Shown piece by piece: positions 9,545 to 19,577 of a stretch of DNA of 64,000 bases. The stretch comes from Prochlorococcus marinus CUG1417 (GTDB lineage Bacteria; Cyanobacteriota; Cyanobacteriia; PCC-6307; Cyanobiaceae), in contig NZ_JAAORN010000001.1 in the NCBI RefSeq assembly GCF_017695975.1, positions 62,001 to 126,000 of the forward strand. The letters are read 5' to 3'. Below the pieces are notes generated by a model that made no database searches, was not told the DNA's origin, and worked only from the letters and a program-made list of their open reading frames with translations. Every line of letters begins with the position of its first letter. Position 1 is the stretch's first letter. The position numbers and the translations under genes are program-made.

Positions 9545-9823
9545 CTATTGACCAAAACCAATAAATGAAAGTGCCCAGTCAGGTAAATTTAAGTAATGCA
9601 TTATTGTTGTATCGAATTTATGAACCTTTGGAAAAGATTTATCTAATACCCACCATAAAAGAAAGGGTAGATTAAATAAAATTTGTAATTGCCATTTATA
9701 AGTTAAAACTCTCCAAATTTTAATTAACTTAGTTTTGAGTGAATCGTCTAGCTCTTCCCAATTTTTTGATATTAAATTGAATAAGTTGTTAGATTTTGTA
9801 TTTAAGGAATCTGGTGTATTCAT
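9545..9823 (-). CDS. Conserved small hypothetical protein, 92 residues
   Basis: The family was not recognised. Residues 1-40 are polar; a Trp-rich, hydrophobic patch (LQILFNLPFLLWWVLDKSF, residues 50-68) may associate with a membrane, and the C-terminus LPDWALSFIGFGQ is also hydrophobic. It lies in line with the downstream ABC transporter gene (39 bases apart) and the upstream HIT gene (46 bases), all on the minus strand, so it probably belongs to one transcription unit. A typical ATG start and codon use like its neighbours support it being a real gene. Confidence 0.6.
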   Translation of the reverse strand: MNTPDSLNTKSNNLFNLISKNWEELDDSLKTKLIKIWRVLTYKWQLQILFNLPFLLWWVLDKSFPKVHKFDTTIMHYLNLPDWALSFIGFGQ

Positions 9824-9869
9824 TTTGTTTTTTCTTATTTATAACCCATAAACACTTCTTTCGAGAGTT

Positions 9870-10211
9870 TTAACCTGGGGGCCAATTCATTTTTCTTCCA
9901 GATAAAAAATGAATATGTAAATGAAAAACTGTTTGCCCCGATTCTGATCCAGTATTAATAACTGTTCTCCAATTAGTTAAATTTTTTGATTTAGCTATTT
10001 TGCTACCAACAAAAAGTAAATGCCCTAATAAATTTGCATCTTCTTCAATACAATCTAATAAACTAACAATTGGCTTTTTGGGAATCACTAAAAAATGTAC
10101 TGGTGCTTGCGCTTGTATATCATTAAACGCAATACATAACTCATCTTCATAAAGCTTATCGCAGGGTATTTCTTTATTAATTATTTTTTGAAATATTGTA
10201 GTTTCTGTCAT
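9870..10211 (-). CDS. HIT family nucleotide-binding protein (HinT-like)
   Basis: This 113-residue histidine-triad protein is of the HinT branch, which hydrolyses adenosine phosphoramidates and AMP-lysine. The N-terminus TIFQKIINKEIPCDKLYED, the central HFLVIPKKPI and the catalytic triad FHLHIHFLSGR near residue 98 are all present, and the length is the family norm. The final WPPG is also typical. It ends 4 bases after the stop of nothing else and starts 4 bases downstream of the def stop, so def and this gene are one operon. Confidence 0.93.
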   Translation of the reverse strand: MTETTIFQKIINKEIPCDKLYEDELCIAFNDIQAQAPVHFLVIPKKPIVSLLDCIEEDANLLGHLLFVGSKIAKSKNLTNWRTVINTGSESGQTVFHLHIHFLSGRKMNWPPG

Positions 10212-10215
10212 TAGA

Positions 10216-10821
10216 TTAATTAATAGAAATTACGTCTTTTTCGTTAAACCCTTCCTTTATAAGTTCTTTGTTCAAATCATCTTTTGATGTAACTCTATCA
10301 ACAAATAATATTCCGTTTAAATGATCCAATTCGTGTTGAATACACCTCGCTAGAAGTCCATCTGCTTTCATTTTACGTGGTCTCCCCATTTCATCTCTAA
10401 ATTTTAATTTTATAGTTGAAGGTCTTACTACATTCAAATAGACGCCAGGTATACTCAAGCAGCCTTCTTCGTATGAATTAAGAGTTGTTCCAAAGTCTGT
10501 AATTTCTGGATTAATTAATATTAGAGGTTCTGCTGCTGAATCTTCAAAATTTACATCTATAACAAGAAGCTCTTTGTTGATACCAATTTGAGGTGCGGCA
10601 AGTCCAATTCCTTTAGCTGCATACATGCTTTGAAGCATTTCTCTAGCAAGTTTTCTGATTGATTCGTCAACCTTAGTTATTCTTTTAGAATTTTGTCTTA
10701 ATACATCATCACCAAGTTTATAAATGTCTAGAGATGGCTTACCTGTTTGTTCTTTTGAAATTTTTTCTGAGCTTCCATTTGTTCTTGACTTTTTTGCAAG
10801 TTGTGAAAAATGGTTTGCCAC
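10216..10821 (-). CDS. def: Peptide deformylase
   Basis: Def removes the formyl group from the N-terminal methionine of new proteins and needs Fe2+ or another metal. All three family motifs are intact: GIGLAAPQIG, EEGCLSIPG with the metal Cys, and QHELDHLNG with the two metal His and catalytic Glu. An extension of about 30 polar residues precedes the conserved ILQYKLGDDVLRQ-like start (here IYKLGDDVLRQNSKRI); such extensions are seen in cyanobacterial forms. The gene heads a minus-strand unit with the HIT gene. It is divergent from the S9 peptidase gene, 75 bases apart. Confidence 0.96.
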   Translation of the reverse strand: MANHFSQLAKKSRTNGSSEKISKEQTGKPSLDIYKLGDDVLRQNSKRITKVDESIRKLAREMLQSMYAAKGIGLAAPQIGINKELLVIDVNFEDSAAEPLILINPEITDFGTTLNSYEEGCLSIPGVYLNVVRPSTIKLKFRDEMGRPRKMKADGLLARCIQHELDHLNGILFVDRVTSKDDLNKELIKEGFNEKDVISIN

Positions 10822-10896
10822 GTTAAAAAGTTTTTAATTAAGAGTTTAGCTATAAAAATATTAGCACTTTAATTTACTTTCTTTATAGTTTTTTAA

Positions 10897-12822
10897 ATGA
10901 GTAATGATGATAAGTTAAAAGTTAGGCAAACTGAATCTAAAAAAAAAGCTTTTAAGGAATTAACTATTATTAGGGATATCATTTTTTGGATTGATGTTGT
11001 TGGTGAAGGTCAAAATGAAAATGCCATTTTTGCAAGACCATTTAATGACAAAGGAGCGTTTCCTCAGAAATTAACAAGCAAAAAATATAATATTAAAAAT
11101 AATTTTCATGGATATGGTGGTAAATCTTATAAATGTATAAATTTTAAAAATAATTTTTATTTGATATGGATAGATCAGATTACCAAGGCAGTATGGTTTC
11201 AAATTTTTAAAGAGGCAACGTCAACTTATAGAAGCCAAAATAAATATCTCGTTTCAATTCAAGAACCTAAGCAACTCTCTAAATCAATTGATGGAAATTT
11301 TGATTCTTCATTTGTCATTTCTGAAAAAAATGTATTGTATGGTATTTGCGAAATAAATAATAGAGATTATTTATTTTCTTTAAATTTAAAAAAAACTAAA
11401 CAAGATATTAATCAAATAAAAAAATTTAAAAATTTTGCTGGAGAATTATCTTCTAATACATCTGCTAACTTACTTTCTTGGATAGAGTGGGATACTCCTT
11501 ATATGCCCTGGGAGAAAAATGAGCTGTTTTTTGCTCAAATAAATTTAGATGGCAAGATACAAAAAATAAAAAAATTCAAAAATAACTTGATAAATTCCAA
11601 AAAAAACGTTTCTTTTTTTCAACCCTATTGGATAAGTGAAACACATTTGGTATGTTCTGAAGATAGTTCTGGATGGTGGAACTTATTGTTTTTAGATGTT
11701 AGTGAAATTGAGAATATTTTTATTAAGAAAAGAGTAGAGAGAGACTTGATTGAATATGGAGCACCACAATGGGTAACTGGAATAACATTCTTTTCAGGGA
11801 ATATAAAAAATTTATTTTGCTTAGCAAAAAAAGAAAATAATTTAATAGTGGAACAATATAAAGATCTTGAATTTGTTAAAGAATTTTCTACTCCTTTTAC
11901 CTCAATAAGTGATTTCAGTGTTTTTCAGGAAAAAGTTCTTTTTAAAGGTTATGGATCTGATTTTTTTGGAATTGTATTTGAAATTGATTTTGCAAAAAAA
12001 GTTTTATCAAATTTTTCTGAGCAGATATTTTTTGATCATATAAAAGATTGTTCAAAACCTGAAACATTTTGGTTTAAAGGTTTTGAGGCTCAATCTACCC
12101 ATTCTTTTCTTTATAAGCCGCTTGTTGAAAAATTTAGAAAGCCACCGCTCCTTGTTAGAGCACATAGCGGACCAACTTCATGTTTTGATGGATCATATAA
12201 TTCTGAAGTTCAATATTGGACATCTAAAGGATTTTTTGTTGCTGAAGTCAATTATGGAGGATCATCAGGATTTGGCAAAGCATATAGAGAGAGGTTGAAT
12301 TATAAATGGGGTATTGTTGATTCTTATGATTGCAAAGCACTAGCCCTTGAATTGATTAAATCAAATAAAGTTGATAGTGAAAAAGTAGTAATTTTTGGGA
12401 ATAGTGCTGGTGGGTTAACTGCTTTTAATTGTTTATTATATGGTTCTATTTTTACAGCAGCAATTTGTAAATATCCTGTTATTGATTTGAAGGATATGCA
12501 TTACAACACTCATAGGTTTGAAAAAGATTATTTAAATTCTTTGGTAGGAAATTATGCAAAAAACCATGATGATTATATAAATAGATCACCAATAAATCAT
12601 ATTAACAAAATAAAAAAACCTATCTTATTGTTTCATGGAAAAAAAGATACAGTTATTTCATATAAACAAACTTTGAAAATTCAAGAAATTTTGATTCAGA
12701 ATAATAAATATTCAGAAGTTATTTTTTTTGATAATGAAGGGCATGGTTTTAGAAATATTGAAAATAAAGAATTAGTAATGCAAAAATCTCAGGAATTTTT
12801 AAAAAATGCTCTGAATATTTAA
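10897..12822 (+). CDS. Prolyl oligopeptidase family (S9) serine peptidase
   Basis: This is a 641-residue two-domain enzyme. The first 400 residues are the expected length for a beta-propeller lid, with repeats such as SWIEWDTPYMPWEKNELF and DSSGWWNLLF. The C-terminal alpha/beta-hydrolase carries the nucleophile in GNSAGG near residue 502, the acid in HGKKDTVI near 588 and the His in EGHGF near 614, so the triad is complete. The order and the propeller place it with acylaminoacyl-peptidase/dipeptidyl-peptidase enzymes of clan SC. No signal peptide is visible, so it is probably cytoplasmic and acts on short peptides. Its TAA overlaps the sufS stop within the palindrome TTAA. Confidence 0.88.
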   Translation: MSNDDKLKVRQTESKKKAFKELTIIRDIIFWIDVVGEGQNENAIFARPFNDKGAFPQKLTSKKYNIKNNFHGYGGKSYKCINFKNNFYLIWIDQITKAVWFQIFKEATSTYRSQNKYLVSIQEPKQLSKSIDGNFDSSFVISEKNVLYGICEINNRDYLFSLNLKKTKQDINQIKKFKNFAGELSSNTSANLLSWIEWDTPYMPWEKNELFFAQINLDGKIQKIKKFKNNLINSKKNVSFFQPYWISETHLVCSEDSSGWWNLLFLDVSEIENIFIKKRVERDLIEYGAPQWVTGITFFSGNIKNLFCLAKKENNLIVEQYKDLEFVKEFSTPFTSISDFSVFQEKVLFKGYGSDFFGIVFEIDFAKKVLSNFSEQIFFDHIKDCSKPETFWFKGFEAQSTHSFLYKPLVEKFRKPPLLVRAHSGPTSCFDGSYNSEVQYWTSKGFFVAEVNYGGSSGFGKAYRERLNYKWGIVDSYDCKALALELIKSNKVDSEKVVIFGNSAGGLTAFNCLLYGSIFTAAICKYPVIDLKDMHYNTHRFEKDYLNSLVGNYAKNHDDYINRSPINHINKIKKPILLFHGKKDTVISYKQTLKIQEILIQNNKYSEVIFFDNEGHGFRNIENKELVMQKSQEFLKNALNI

Positions 12823-14072
12823 GAATTGATTTTTAGAAAATTAATAGTATCTTTTAATTTTTCTATAAACATATCAATTTCTTCCTTATTGGTTGTGAAA
12901 TTCATGCTGATCCTAGCCGTTGATTTAATTCCAATGTATCTGTGAAGAGGTTGACAGCAATGGTGGCCACTTCTTATGCAAATTCCTTTTAAATCAAGAA
13001 TTTCAGCAATATCATTTGAATGTATATTTTTTATATAAAAGGTGGCAAGTGAGGCTCTGTCTGGATCTATCTCTGGCGATGGACCTATGATTTCAATATC
13101 TTCTATTTTAGTTAATTTTTCAAATAAATATTTAGTAATAGTCTTTTCATATTCATGAATTTCATTCAATCCAATATTGTTAATATAATTAATTGCTTCT
13201 GCAAGACCTATTGCTTCTGCAATGGCTGGAGTTCCAGCTTCAAATTTGTGTGGTAGTTCTGCCCAAGTACTTGTCTCTTCAAAAACATCTTGAATCATTT
13301 CGCCACCTCCAAAGAGAGGAGGAATTTTTTCTAGGATTTCTTTTCTTGACCAGAGGAAACCAATACCTGTAGGGCCACAAAGTTTGTGTCCTGATCCAGC
13401 TAAAAAATCTATATTAAGATCAATCACATCCAGTTTTTGATGAGCCAAACTTTGGCATGCATCTATTAATACTAAAGAACCTTTTTGTTTAGCTAATTTA
13501 GTTATTTCTTTGATTGGATTACAGCAACCTAGAGTATTACTAATATGTACTAGGCTAACAAGTTTAGTTCTAGATGTTAGTTTTGATTTAAAGTCGTCTA
13601 TATCTAATTTTCCATCTTTATCTATACCTATAAATTTTAATTTGCATTTATTTTTTGCTGCAACCATTTGCCATGGAACAATATTGCTATGATGCTCCAT
13701 TATTGATAAGAGAATTTCATCGTTTTCTTTTAATGAATATTCGCCCCATGATCTAGCTACTAGATTGATTGCTTCAGTAGCATTTCTTGTGAAAATAATT
13801 TCTTTTGTTGAATTCGCTTTTATATATTTGCTAATTAAATATCGTGCATTTTCAAATTCTTCTGTTGCTTTAGCACTTAATTGATGTGCCCCTCTATGTA
13901 CATTGGCATTAAAGTTTTTGTAATATTCATTAATTTTTTTTAAGACTTGTATTGGTTTTTGTGTTGTCGCAGCATGATCTAAATAAATAATTTGCTCATT
14001 ACTTTTTAAGTTCTTATTTAAAAGAGGAAAGTCTTTCTTCGTTATTTCAGGAAAATTTTGAATCGTTTCCAT
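12819..14072 (-). CDS. sufS: Cysteine desulfurase SufS
   Basis: SufS takes sulfur from cysteine for Fe-S assembly. The 417-residue protein has the PLP-binding Lys in GSGHKLCGP near residue 229, the HHSNIVPW and DACQSLAH active-site segments, and the catalytic Cys in RSGHHCCQPL near residue 370, as in group II desulfurases. It is the last gene of the sufB-C-D-S operon; its ATG overlaps the sufD TAA by one base (TAATG), suggesting translational coupling. No sufE or sufR gene is adjacent in this window. Confidence 0.96.
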   Translation of the reverse strand: METIQNFPEITKKDFPLLNKNLKSNEQIIYLDHAATTQKPIQVLKKINEYYKNFNANVHRGAHQLSAKATEEFENARYLISKYIKANSTKEIIFTRNATEAINLVARSWGEYSLKENDEILLSIMEHHSNIVPWQMVAAKNKCKLKFIGIDKDGKLDIDDFKSKLTSRTKLVSLVHISNTLGCCNPIKEITKLAKQKGSLVLIDACQSLAHQKLDVIDLNIDFLAGSGHKLCGPTGIGFLWSRKEILEKIPPLFGGGEMIQDVFEETSTWAELPHKFEAGTPAIAEAIGLAEAINYINNIGLNEIHEYEKTITKYLFEKLTKIEDIEIIGPSPEIDPDRASLATFYIKNIHSNDIAEILDLKGICIRSGHHCCQPLHRYIGIKSTARISMNFTTNKEEIDMFIEKLKDTINFLKINS

Positions 14073-15289
14073 TAATTCTCATTTAAAAGTTTATCAAGCA
14101 AATCCCATCTATCTTTTGAAATGGGAATAAATGAAATTATTTCTTGAAAGTAAGAACTTAATTGTAGTTTACTTGCTTCTGTTAATGTGATCCCTCTTGT
14201 TCGCATATAAAAAAGTTCTTCTTCATTTAGTTGCGAAATAGTAGCTCCATGTTTGCATTTGACATCATCAGCAATTATTTCTAATTGAGGTTTGGTATCT
14301 ATTTGCGCGAGATTTGATAAAAGTAAATTTCTGCTTAATTGGGAAGCATTAGTTCTCTGGGCAATTTTCGGAACTATTATTGAACCTTCAAATATTGCAT
14401 GTGATTTATCATCAGCAAGTGATTTATTAATTTGATCTAGAAATCCATTTGGGCCATTAAAGTCTATTTTTGTATAGGTTGAAATTTGCTCATCTTTTTT
14501 TGTTATTTGCATACCTTTGATATTTGTCTTAGCGTTTCCCGCAGATTGTTTAATACTAATTTCAAATCTCGCGTAATTGAATTTGAAATGTAAAGATCCT
14601 AAGTTGTATGCACTATTTTTTTGTTGAATTACATTGAGAGAATTTAATAAATTTGATCTGTTTTCACCGTAAGAAACAACACCATGATTTACGGAACTAT
14701 TTTCATTTAAGCAAAAGAAAGTTGATTGCGATAATGAAGAGTTTTCTTTACCAAGATTTACTTGTAATAATTCAATATCACAATTTTTTTCTAAAAATAT
14801 AACGAGAGTTTTTGCGTTTAAAGAATTACTTGATGAATGACTAAAAATTTCAATAGGAGGAATTTTTGATCCATTTATTTTTAATCCCAAAATATTATTT
14901 TTACAACTCAAAGAAAGATTTAGTAGGTCACTCCAATTTTCGTTTTGCTTAAAAAAAGATATCTGTTCCTTGATATATTTTTGTAATTCATCCTCACTTA
15001 ATTGCTGTATTGAATAATTTTTTTCTATTAATTTAATTTGGCAATTTTCACCAATTATTAATCTAATAGTACTTTGAGAATCTTTCGGATATGGAGTATC
15101 AAATTTTGAATCTTTTTCATTAACTGAGTAATCTAAAAAGTTTGAAAATTTTGATTTATTTGAAAGTCTCCATAGTTCACTTTTAGGATTAGGGAGAGGA
15201 CTTGATTGTAATTTGTGAAGACAGATTTTTTGTATTTCTGTTAGGTTTTCATCCGATTTATTAGTTTTTATTTTTTCAATAATTTCCAT
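14072..15289 (-). CDS. sufD: Fe-S cluster assembly scaffold subunit SufD
   Basis: SufD pairs with SufB and the SufC ATPase in the SufBC2D scaffold. The C-terminal half shows the SufBD core with KCKHGATISQLNEEELFYMRTRG and the GPNGFLDQINKSLADDKSHA strand repeats. The N-terminal 150 residues are poorly conserved, as usual for SufD. The family has a conserved His and Cys; the CKHGA stretch near residue 350 contains these. It is the third gene of the operon, 4 bases after sufC and overlapping sufS by one base. Confidence 0.93.
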   Translation of the reverse strand: MEIIEKIKTNKSDENLTEIQKICLHKLQSSPLPNPKSELWRLSNKSKFSNFLDYSVNEKDSKFDTPYPKDSQSTIRLIIGENCQIKLIEKNYSIQQLSEDELQKYIKEQISFFKQNENWSDLLNLSLSCKNNILGLKINGSKIPPIEIFSHSSSNSLNAKTLVIFLEKNCDIELLQVNLGKENSSLSQSTFFCLNENSSVNHGVVSYGENRSNLLNSLNVIQQKNSAYNLGSLHFKFNYARFEISIKQSAGNAKTNIKGMQITKKDEQISTYTKIDFNGPNGFLDQINKSLADDKSHAIFEGSIIVPKIAQRTNASQLSRNLLLSNLAQIDTKPQLEIIADDVKCKHGATISQLNEEELFYMRTRGITLTEASKLQLSSYFQEIISFIPISKDRWDLLDKLLNEN

Positions 15290-15293
15290 TTTT

Positions 15294-16079
15294 TTATGTC
15301 TTTTTTATAAAGTTATCAGTCCATTCATACCCTTTTTCTTCAAGCTCTAGAGCAAGATCACTCTCACCAGTTTTTATAATTTGTCCGTCTGACATAACAT
15401 GGACATAATTTGGTTTAATTTCATCTAATAATCTTTGATAGTGGGTGATAAGTATAATTCCAGTTTGTTCATTAGATATTTTTTTAATTCCTGATGCCAC
15501 TATTCTTAGAGCATCGATATCTAGACCAGAATCGGTCTCATCTAATATTGCTATTTTAGGCTCAAGTAAAGCCATTTGCAGAATTTCATTTCTTTTTTTT
15601 TCACCTCCGGAAAAGCCTTGGTTTACACTCCTTGATAGGAATGCATGATCCATTTTCACAATTTCTAACTTTTCTTTAACTAATTCTTCAAAATCAAAAG
15701 TATCCAATTCTTCTTTGTTGAGGAATTTCCTTCTTGCATTAGTTGAAACTCTTAGAAACTCAAGATTACTTACACCTGGAATTTCAATTGGATATTGAAA
15801 ACCAAGAAAAATTCCTGATTGAGATCTCTCTTCAGGTTCTAGAGAGTTTATGTTTTCACCTAAAAATTTTATGTCGCCATTTGTAATATTATACGAGGGA
15901 TGTCCTGCAATGATTTTCGAAAGAGTACTTTTGCCACATCCATTTCTTCCCATAATGGCATGGATTTCTCCAGGATAGACAGTAAGTGAAACCCCTTTTA
16001 AAATTGGAAGATTATCAGTAGATGCAGAGAGGTTTTCAACTTCTAAAATTGGATCTGATTCTTTCATTTTACTTTGCAT
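15294..16079 (-). CDS. sufC: Fe-S cluster assembly ATPase SufC
   Basis: This is a soluble ABC-type ATPase of the SufBCD complex. It has Walker [14 protein letters not shown]-loop [12 protein letters not shown], the SufC-specific signature [12 protein letters not shown], Walker [13 protein letters not shown] and switch His in LITHYQRLL. The ATG at 16079 is used; a second in-frame ATG at 16067 (MKESDPILE) is equally possible because neither has a clear ribosome site. The gene is 21 bases after sufB and 4 bases before sufD. Confidence 0.95.
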   Translation of the reverse strand: MQSKMKESDPILEVENLSASTDNLPILKGVSLTVYPGEIHAIMGRNGCGKSTLSKIIAGHPSYNITNGDIKFLGENINSLEPEERSQSGIFLGFQYPIEIPGVSNLEFLRVSTNARRKFLNKEELDTFDFEELVKEKLEIVKMDHAFLSRSVNQGFSGGEKKRNEILQMALLEPKIAILDETDSGLDIDALRIVASGIKKISNEQTGIILITHYQRLLDEIKPNYVHVMSDGQIIKTGESDLALELEEKGYEWTDNFIKKT

Positions 16080-16100
16080 TTCAGTTTAGAAATTGATTAA

Positions 16101-17543
16101 TTAACCTACTGATCCCTCTAGTTTAAGTGCCAGTAACTTATCTGCTTCAGCAGCAAATTCCATAGGCAATTGATTAAATACATCTCTGCAAAAACCGCTA
16201 ACCATCATAGATACAGCCTCCTCAAATTCTATACCTCTACTTTGGAGATAAAAAAGTTGGTCTTCTGAGATTCTACATGTGCTTGCTTCATGCTCAATTT
16301 CAGAATTAGGTTGTTGGGATTTGATGTAAGGGAACGTATTTGCAGAAGCTTGATCCCCTATTAACATTGAATCACATTGACTGTAATTTCTTGATCCTGT
16401 TGCTTTTGTTCCCATTTTGACAAGACCTCTGTAGCTGTTTTTTGATTTACCTGCACTAATACCTTTGCTAACAATGGTTGATTTGGTATTGGGACCAATA
16501 TGAATCATTTTTGTGCCGGTATCTGCTTGCTGAAGATTATTGGTGAGAGCCACTGAATAAAATTCTCCTACAGATTCTTCCCCTAAAAGAAGACAGCTCG
16601 GATATTTCCATGTAATTGCCGACCCTGTTTCAACTTGAGACCAGCTAATTTTACTTCTCTTGCCTAAACATTTTCCTCTCTTGGTGACAAAATTAAAAAT
16701 TCCGCCAATACCTTCTTCATCACCCGCATACCAATTTTGTACTGTTGAATATTTTATTGATGCGTCGTCTAATGCAATAAGCTCTACAACTGCTGCATGT
16801 AGGGTATTTGTATCAAACATTGGAGCTGTACAACCTTCAAGATAACTTACAGAACTTGATTCTTCAGCAATGATTAGTGTTCTTTCGAATTGTCCTGAAT
16901 CTCCACTATTAATTCTGAAGTAGGAAGATAGATCCATAGGGCAGGTAACACCTTTTGGGATATAAACGAAAGAACCATCACTAAAAACTGCTGAATTTAG
17001 TGCTGCAAAATAATTATCACTAGCTGGAACTACTGTACCTAAATATTTTTCAATCAAATCCGCGTGATTTTTTACTGCTTCACTAATTGAGCAAAATATA
17101 ACTCCATGTTCAGCAAGTTCTTCTCTAAAAGTTGTGGCTATAGAAACACTATCAAAGACAGCATCTACTGCTACATTTGTGAGTTTTTTTTGCTCTGTGA
17201 GGGGTATCCCTAATTTATCAAAAGTTTCAAGAAGTTTAGGATCAACTTCATCTAAGCTAGAAATTTTCTCTTTTTGCTTAGGAGCAGAGTAATAAATGAT
17301 ATCTTGATAATCGATTTTGTTATATCCTAATTCTGCCCAATCAGGCTCTTTCATGTTTTGCCATTTTTTAAAGGCTTTTAATCTAAAATCAAGAAGGAAT
17401 TTGGGCTCTTCTTTCTTCTGTGAAATTAATTTTATGATATCTTCATTTAATCCCTTTGCTATTTTTTCAGTTTCAATATCAGTAACGAAACCATATTTGT
17501 AAGGCTCTTTTACTACATCTTTAACTAAATTTTCGTTGACCAT
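16101..17543 (-). CDS. sufB: Fe-S cluster assembly scaffold subunit SufB
   Basis: This is a 480-residue main scaffold on which nascent Fe-S clusters form. Landmarks include [54 protein letters not shown] and the C-terminal [20 protein letters not shown]. Length and order match cyanobacterial SufB. It is the first gene of the suf operon on the minus strand. The divergent 117-residue gene starts 95 bases away, so that short gap must hold the suf promoter; I did not recognise a SufR-type operator in it. Confidence 0.97.
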   Translation of the reverse strand: MVNENLVKDVVKEPYKYGFVTDIETEKIAKGLNEDIIKLISQKKEEPKFLLDFRLKAFKKWQNMKEPDWAELGYNKIDYQDIIYYSAPKQKEKISSLDEVDPKLLETFDKLGIPLTEQKKLTNVAVDAVFDSVSIATTFREELAEHGVIFCSISEAVKNHADLIEKYLGTVVPASDNYFAALNSAVFSDGSFVYIPKGVTCPMDLSSYFRINSGDSGQFERTLIIAEESSSVSYLEGCTAPMFDTNTLHAAVVELIALDDASIKYSTVQNWYAGDEEGIGGIFNFVTKRGKCLGKRSKISWSQVETGSAITWKYPSCLLLGEESVGEFYSVALTNNLQQADTGTKMIHIGPNTKSTIVSKGISAGKSKNSYRGLVKMGTKATGSRNYSQCDSMLIGDQASANTFPYIKSQQPNSEIEHEASTCRISEDQLFYLQSRGIEFEEAVSMMVSGFCRDVFNQLPMEFAAEADKLLALKLEGSVG

Positions 17544-17638
17544 GTTATCAAAAATAACTTATTACAATTAGCTTTATATACTTTAACGAAAGATACCCCC
17601 AATATTGAGTTTTTTTCCTTTATTAAAACTAAAAATTA

Positions 17639-17992
17639 ATGTCTAATCATCTTGATCCCCTGTCTAACCTATTAAACATAGAAACTATTCAAGAAATTGA
17701 TAATCTTGATCTACCTATAATACAGAAACATCATTTAAGAATTCTTGCTCATTGCCTTCAAATTTTAAAAATTATCAATTTTGATAATAGTTTGGAATAT
17801 CGAAATAAAAATCCCCTGAGAGAATGGTGTGATAACCAATCTAAAAAATTTGACGATAAAAAATTTAGTGATCTTTTTTATGAACAGTTAGAGTCTACTT
17901 CGAGAAAATTAAGTGCTTTTTCAAAAAAAATTGGTAAAAATATTGAGGATTTAGAGATAGATGATTTAGTACTTCTAGTTGAAAAAGGCTGA
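17639..17992 (+). CDS. Conserved hypothetical protein next to the suf operon, 117 residues
   Basis: No family was recognised. The protein is soluble and predicted helical: residues 1-50 (LDPLSNLLNIETIQEIDNLD, HHLRILAHCLQILKIIN), then a basic segment with REWCDNQSKKF and a helical end ESTSRKLSAFSKKIGKNIED. It is divergent from sufB with 95 bases between the starts. In many cyanobacteria the gene in this place is the suf repressor SufR, but this protein shows no winged-helix or cysteine pattern to support that, so position alone should not be used to name it. Confidence 0.6.
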   Translation: MSNHLDPLSNLLNIETIQEIDNLDLPIIQKHHLRILAHCLQILKIINFDNSLEYRNKNPLREWCDNQSKKFDDKKFSDLFYEQLESTSRKLSAFSKKIGKNIEDLEIDDLVLLVEKG

Positions 17993-18147
17993 ATCCTCCT
18001 TTAATTGATCCCGAAGAAAAAATATATTTTTGTTGAGTCGTTAACAAATTCAGGTAATAAAATTTAAAAAAAAAGAAAATTAATTTACATTTGACAAATT
18101 CCTGAAAATTAATTAATTGCTTTGATACCAATTGTTTTGAAGAGAAA

Positions 18148-18188
18148 TATCAATTTTGATAATTTTTTAGTAGTCAGAGGATCCTGAC
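18148..18188 (+). other. Two small inverted repeats upstream of the DUF4912 gene
   Basis: TATCAA-TT-TTGATA (18148-18161), followed by a T run, could be a weak terminator for the preceding 117-residue gene. GTCAG-AGGATC-CTGAC (18173-18188) lies 74 bases before the GTG start of the next gene and could be a 5' leader hairpin or an operator. Both arms are perfect matches but short, so either could be chance in AT-rich DNA. Confidence 0.3.
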
Positions 18189-18261
18189 GACAGGGCAAAA
18201 AGACACACAATTCCAAAAAAAAAAGAACATACTGATCCCAAACAAAAACGGAGATTTTAAA

Positions 18262-19362
18262 GTGGCTGATGGGATCATGAATAAAGATCAATTACTCTCA
18301 CTTACCCTCAGACAATTACGTCAAGAAGCAAGTAAATTATCAGTTCCTCTATACAGTCGCAAAACAAAAGCTGTTTTAGTTGATTTAATACTCAAATATC
18401 AAGAAAAATCTACAAAAAAAACATACACTACACCCCCTGAGTCAAAATCTGAAGAAACTTTCGAGTCCAATGCTTTAAGCAGTAGTGAAGAAGTTAAAAC
18501 AAACGTAGTTTTTCTTCCCAGAGATCCAGATTGGGCTTATGTTTTCTGGCAAATTTCTGATGCAGATAGAGAAAAAGCACAGTCTTTGGGAGCTAATAAG
18601 TTATGTTTAAGATTATTTGATGCATCTGGTTCTGAAGGAAGCAACTTGAATCAAGGAACACTAAGGGAGATAGCAGTTGATAGTTACAGTACAGAATGGT
18701 ACTTGCCAATCCCACTTGCAGATAGAGATTATAAAGTTGAATTAGGTTATAAATATGGTTTTAACTGGATGTCATTGGCATTTTCTTCGATAAGCCATGT
18801 CCCTGGGTCTCATCCTTCTGAGCAAATTCTTGATAAATTTGTACCTTTTAATTTAGATTCTACCTCTGAGTCAATCCCAGATATTTCTAATTCTATTGCC
18901 TCAGAACAAAATGGTATGCATGAAAGATTATACCAAGCGGCAACTAACATTCCTCTCAGAAGAAAAGTTGGTTCTGAAGAATTTATGGAAAACGTAAATT
19001 CAACAAACCTTAATGATAATCTTACAGACTCAGGTGCTGGTAAATGGTCATCAGGCTTGAATGATTCTGGAAGCGGAATTGTTAAAAATAGATCTTTTTG
19101 GCTCGTCGCTGATGCTGAATTAATTGTTTATGGAGCTACAGAGCCTTCTGCAAAACTGACTATAGGTGGAGAAGATGTACCTCTTGCTGCAGATGGTACT
19201 TTTAGAATTCAAGTTCCATTTAGAGACGGGACTCAAAAATATGATATTAAAGCTGTTGATGTATCTGGTGAGCAAGAAAAAAGTATTTCAATGAAATTTG
19301 ATAGAACAACACCTCTTGACGATACTAATGAAAAAGATAATGCTGAGACTGAATGGTTTTGA
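18262..19362 (+). CDS. DUF4912 protein with N-terminal SAP/Rho-N-like motif
   Basis: This 366-residue protein starts at GTG 18262; an ATG at 18277 (MNKDQLLSLTLRQL) is the other likely start. Residues about 6-45 resemble the SAP/Rho N-terminal fold that binds nucleic acid. Residues about 75-190 match DUF4912, with FLPRDPDWAYVFWQISD and YKVELGYKYG. A linker rich in Ser and Asn leads to a C-terminal beta-rich part (WLVADAELIVYGATEPSAKL), which resembles an Ig-like or repeat sandwich. Conserved in cyanobacteria; molecular role unknown. The 269 bases before it hold no gene, only the hairpins at 18148-18188. Confidence 0.75.
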   Translation: MADGIMNKDQLLSLTLRQLRQEASKLSVPLYSRKTKAVLVDLILKYQEKSTKKTYTTPPESKSEETFESNALSSSEEVKTNVVFLPRDPDWAYVFWQISDADREKAQSLGANKLCLRLFDASGSEGSNLNQGTLREIAVDSYSTEWYLPIPLADRDYKVELGYKYGFNWMSLAFSSISHVPGSHPSEQILDKFVPFNLDSTSESIPDISNSIASEQNGMHERLYQAATNIPLRRKVGSEEFMENVNSTNLNDNLTDSGAGKWSSGLNDSGSGIVKNRSFWLVADAELIVYGATEPSAKLTIGGEDVPLAADGTFRIQVPFRDGTQKYDIKAVDVSGEQEKSISMKFDRTTPLDDTNEKDNAETEWF

Positions 19363-19374
19363 TCAATTAAATTA

Positions 19375-19545
19375 ATGCTAAAAAAAATTGTAGCTTTTAC
19401 TCCATTGTTTGGGGCATTAACGTTTCCACTAATAGTTCCAATTACAATTTCTAAATTTGGTGTTAACTATGGAATTATTAGTGCATTATTAATTTCATCA
19501 TTATGGTTTATCGCTATGTTAAGAACTTCCGAAATGCCTCATTAA
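19375..19545 (+). CDS. Small membrane protein, 56 residues
   Basis: This short gene starts at ATG 19375, 12 bases after the DUF4912 stop, and ends with TAA at 19545, filling the gap before pgm. The product is hydrophobic with two likely helices: LKKIVAFTPLFGALTFPLIV and YGIISALLISSLWFIAML, joined by PITISKFGVN, and a short polar end RTSEMPH. The packing, codon use and clean fit between two genes on the same strand support it. No family was recognised; it may be one of the many tiny thylakoid or plasma-membrane proteins of picocyanobacteria. Confidence 0.65.
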   Translation: MLKKIVAFTPLFGALTFPLIVPITISKFGVNYGIISALLISSLWFIAMLRTSEMPH

Positions 19546-19577
19546 TTTAGTTAGATTTTTGGAAGTTTCTTAAAAAT

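Noticed and set aside
17895-18291. Two minus-strand ORFs upstream of the DUF4912 gene
   Set aside because: They overlap the ends of the flanking genes, are Phe/Leu/Lys-rich readings of AT-rich DNA, and have no ribosome site.
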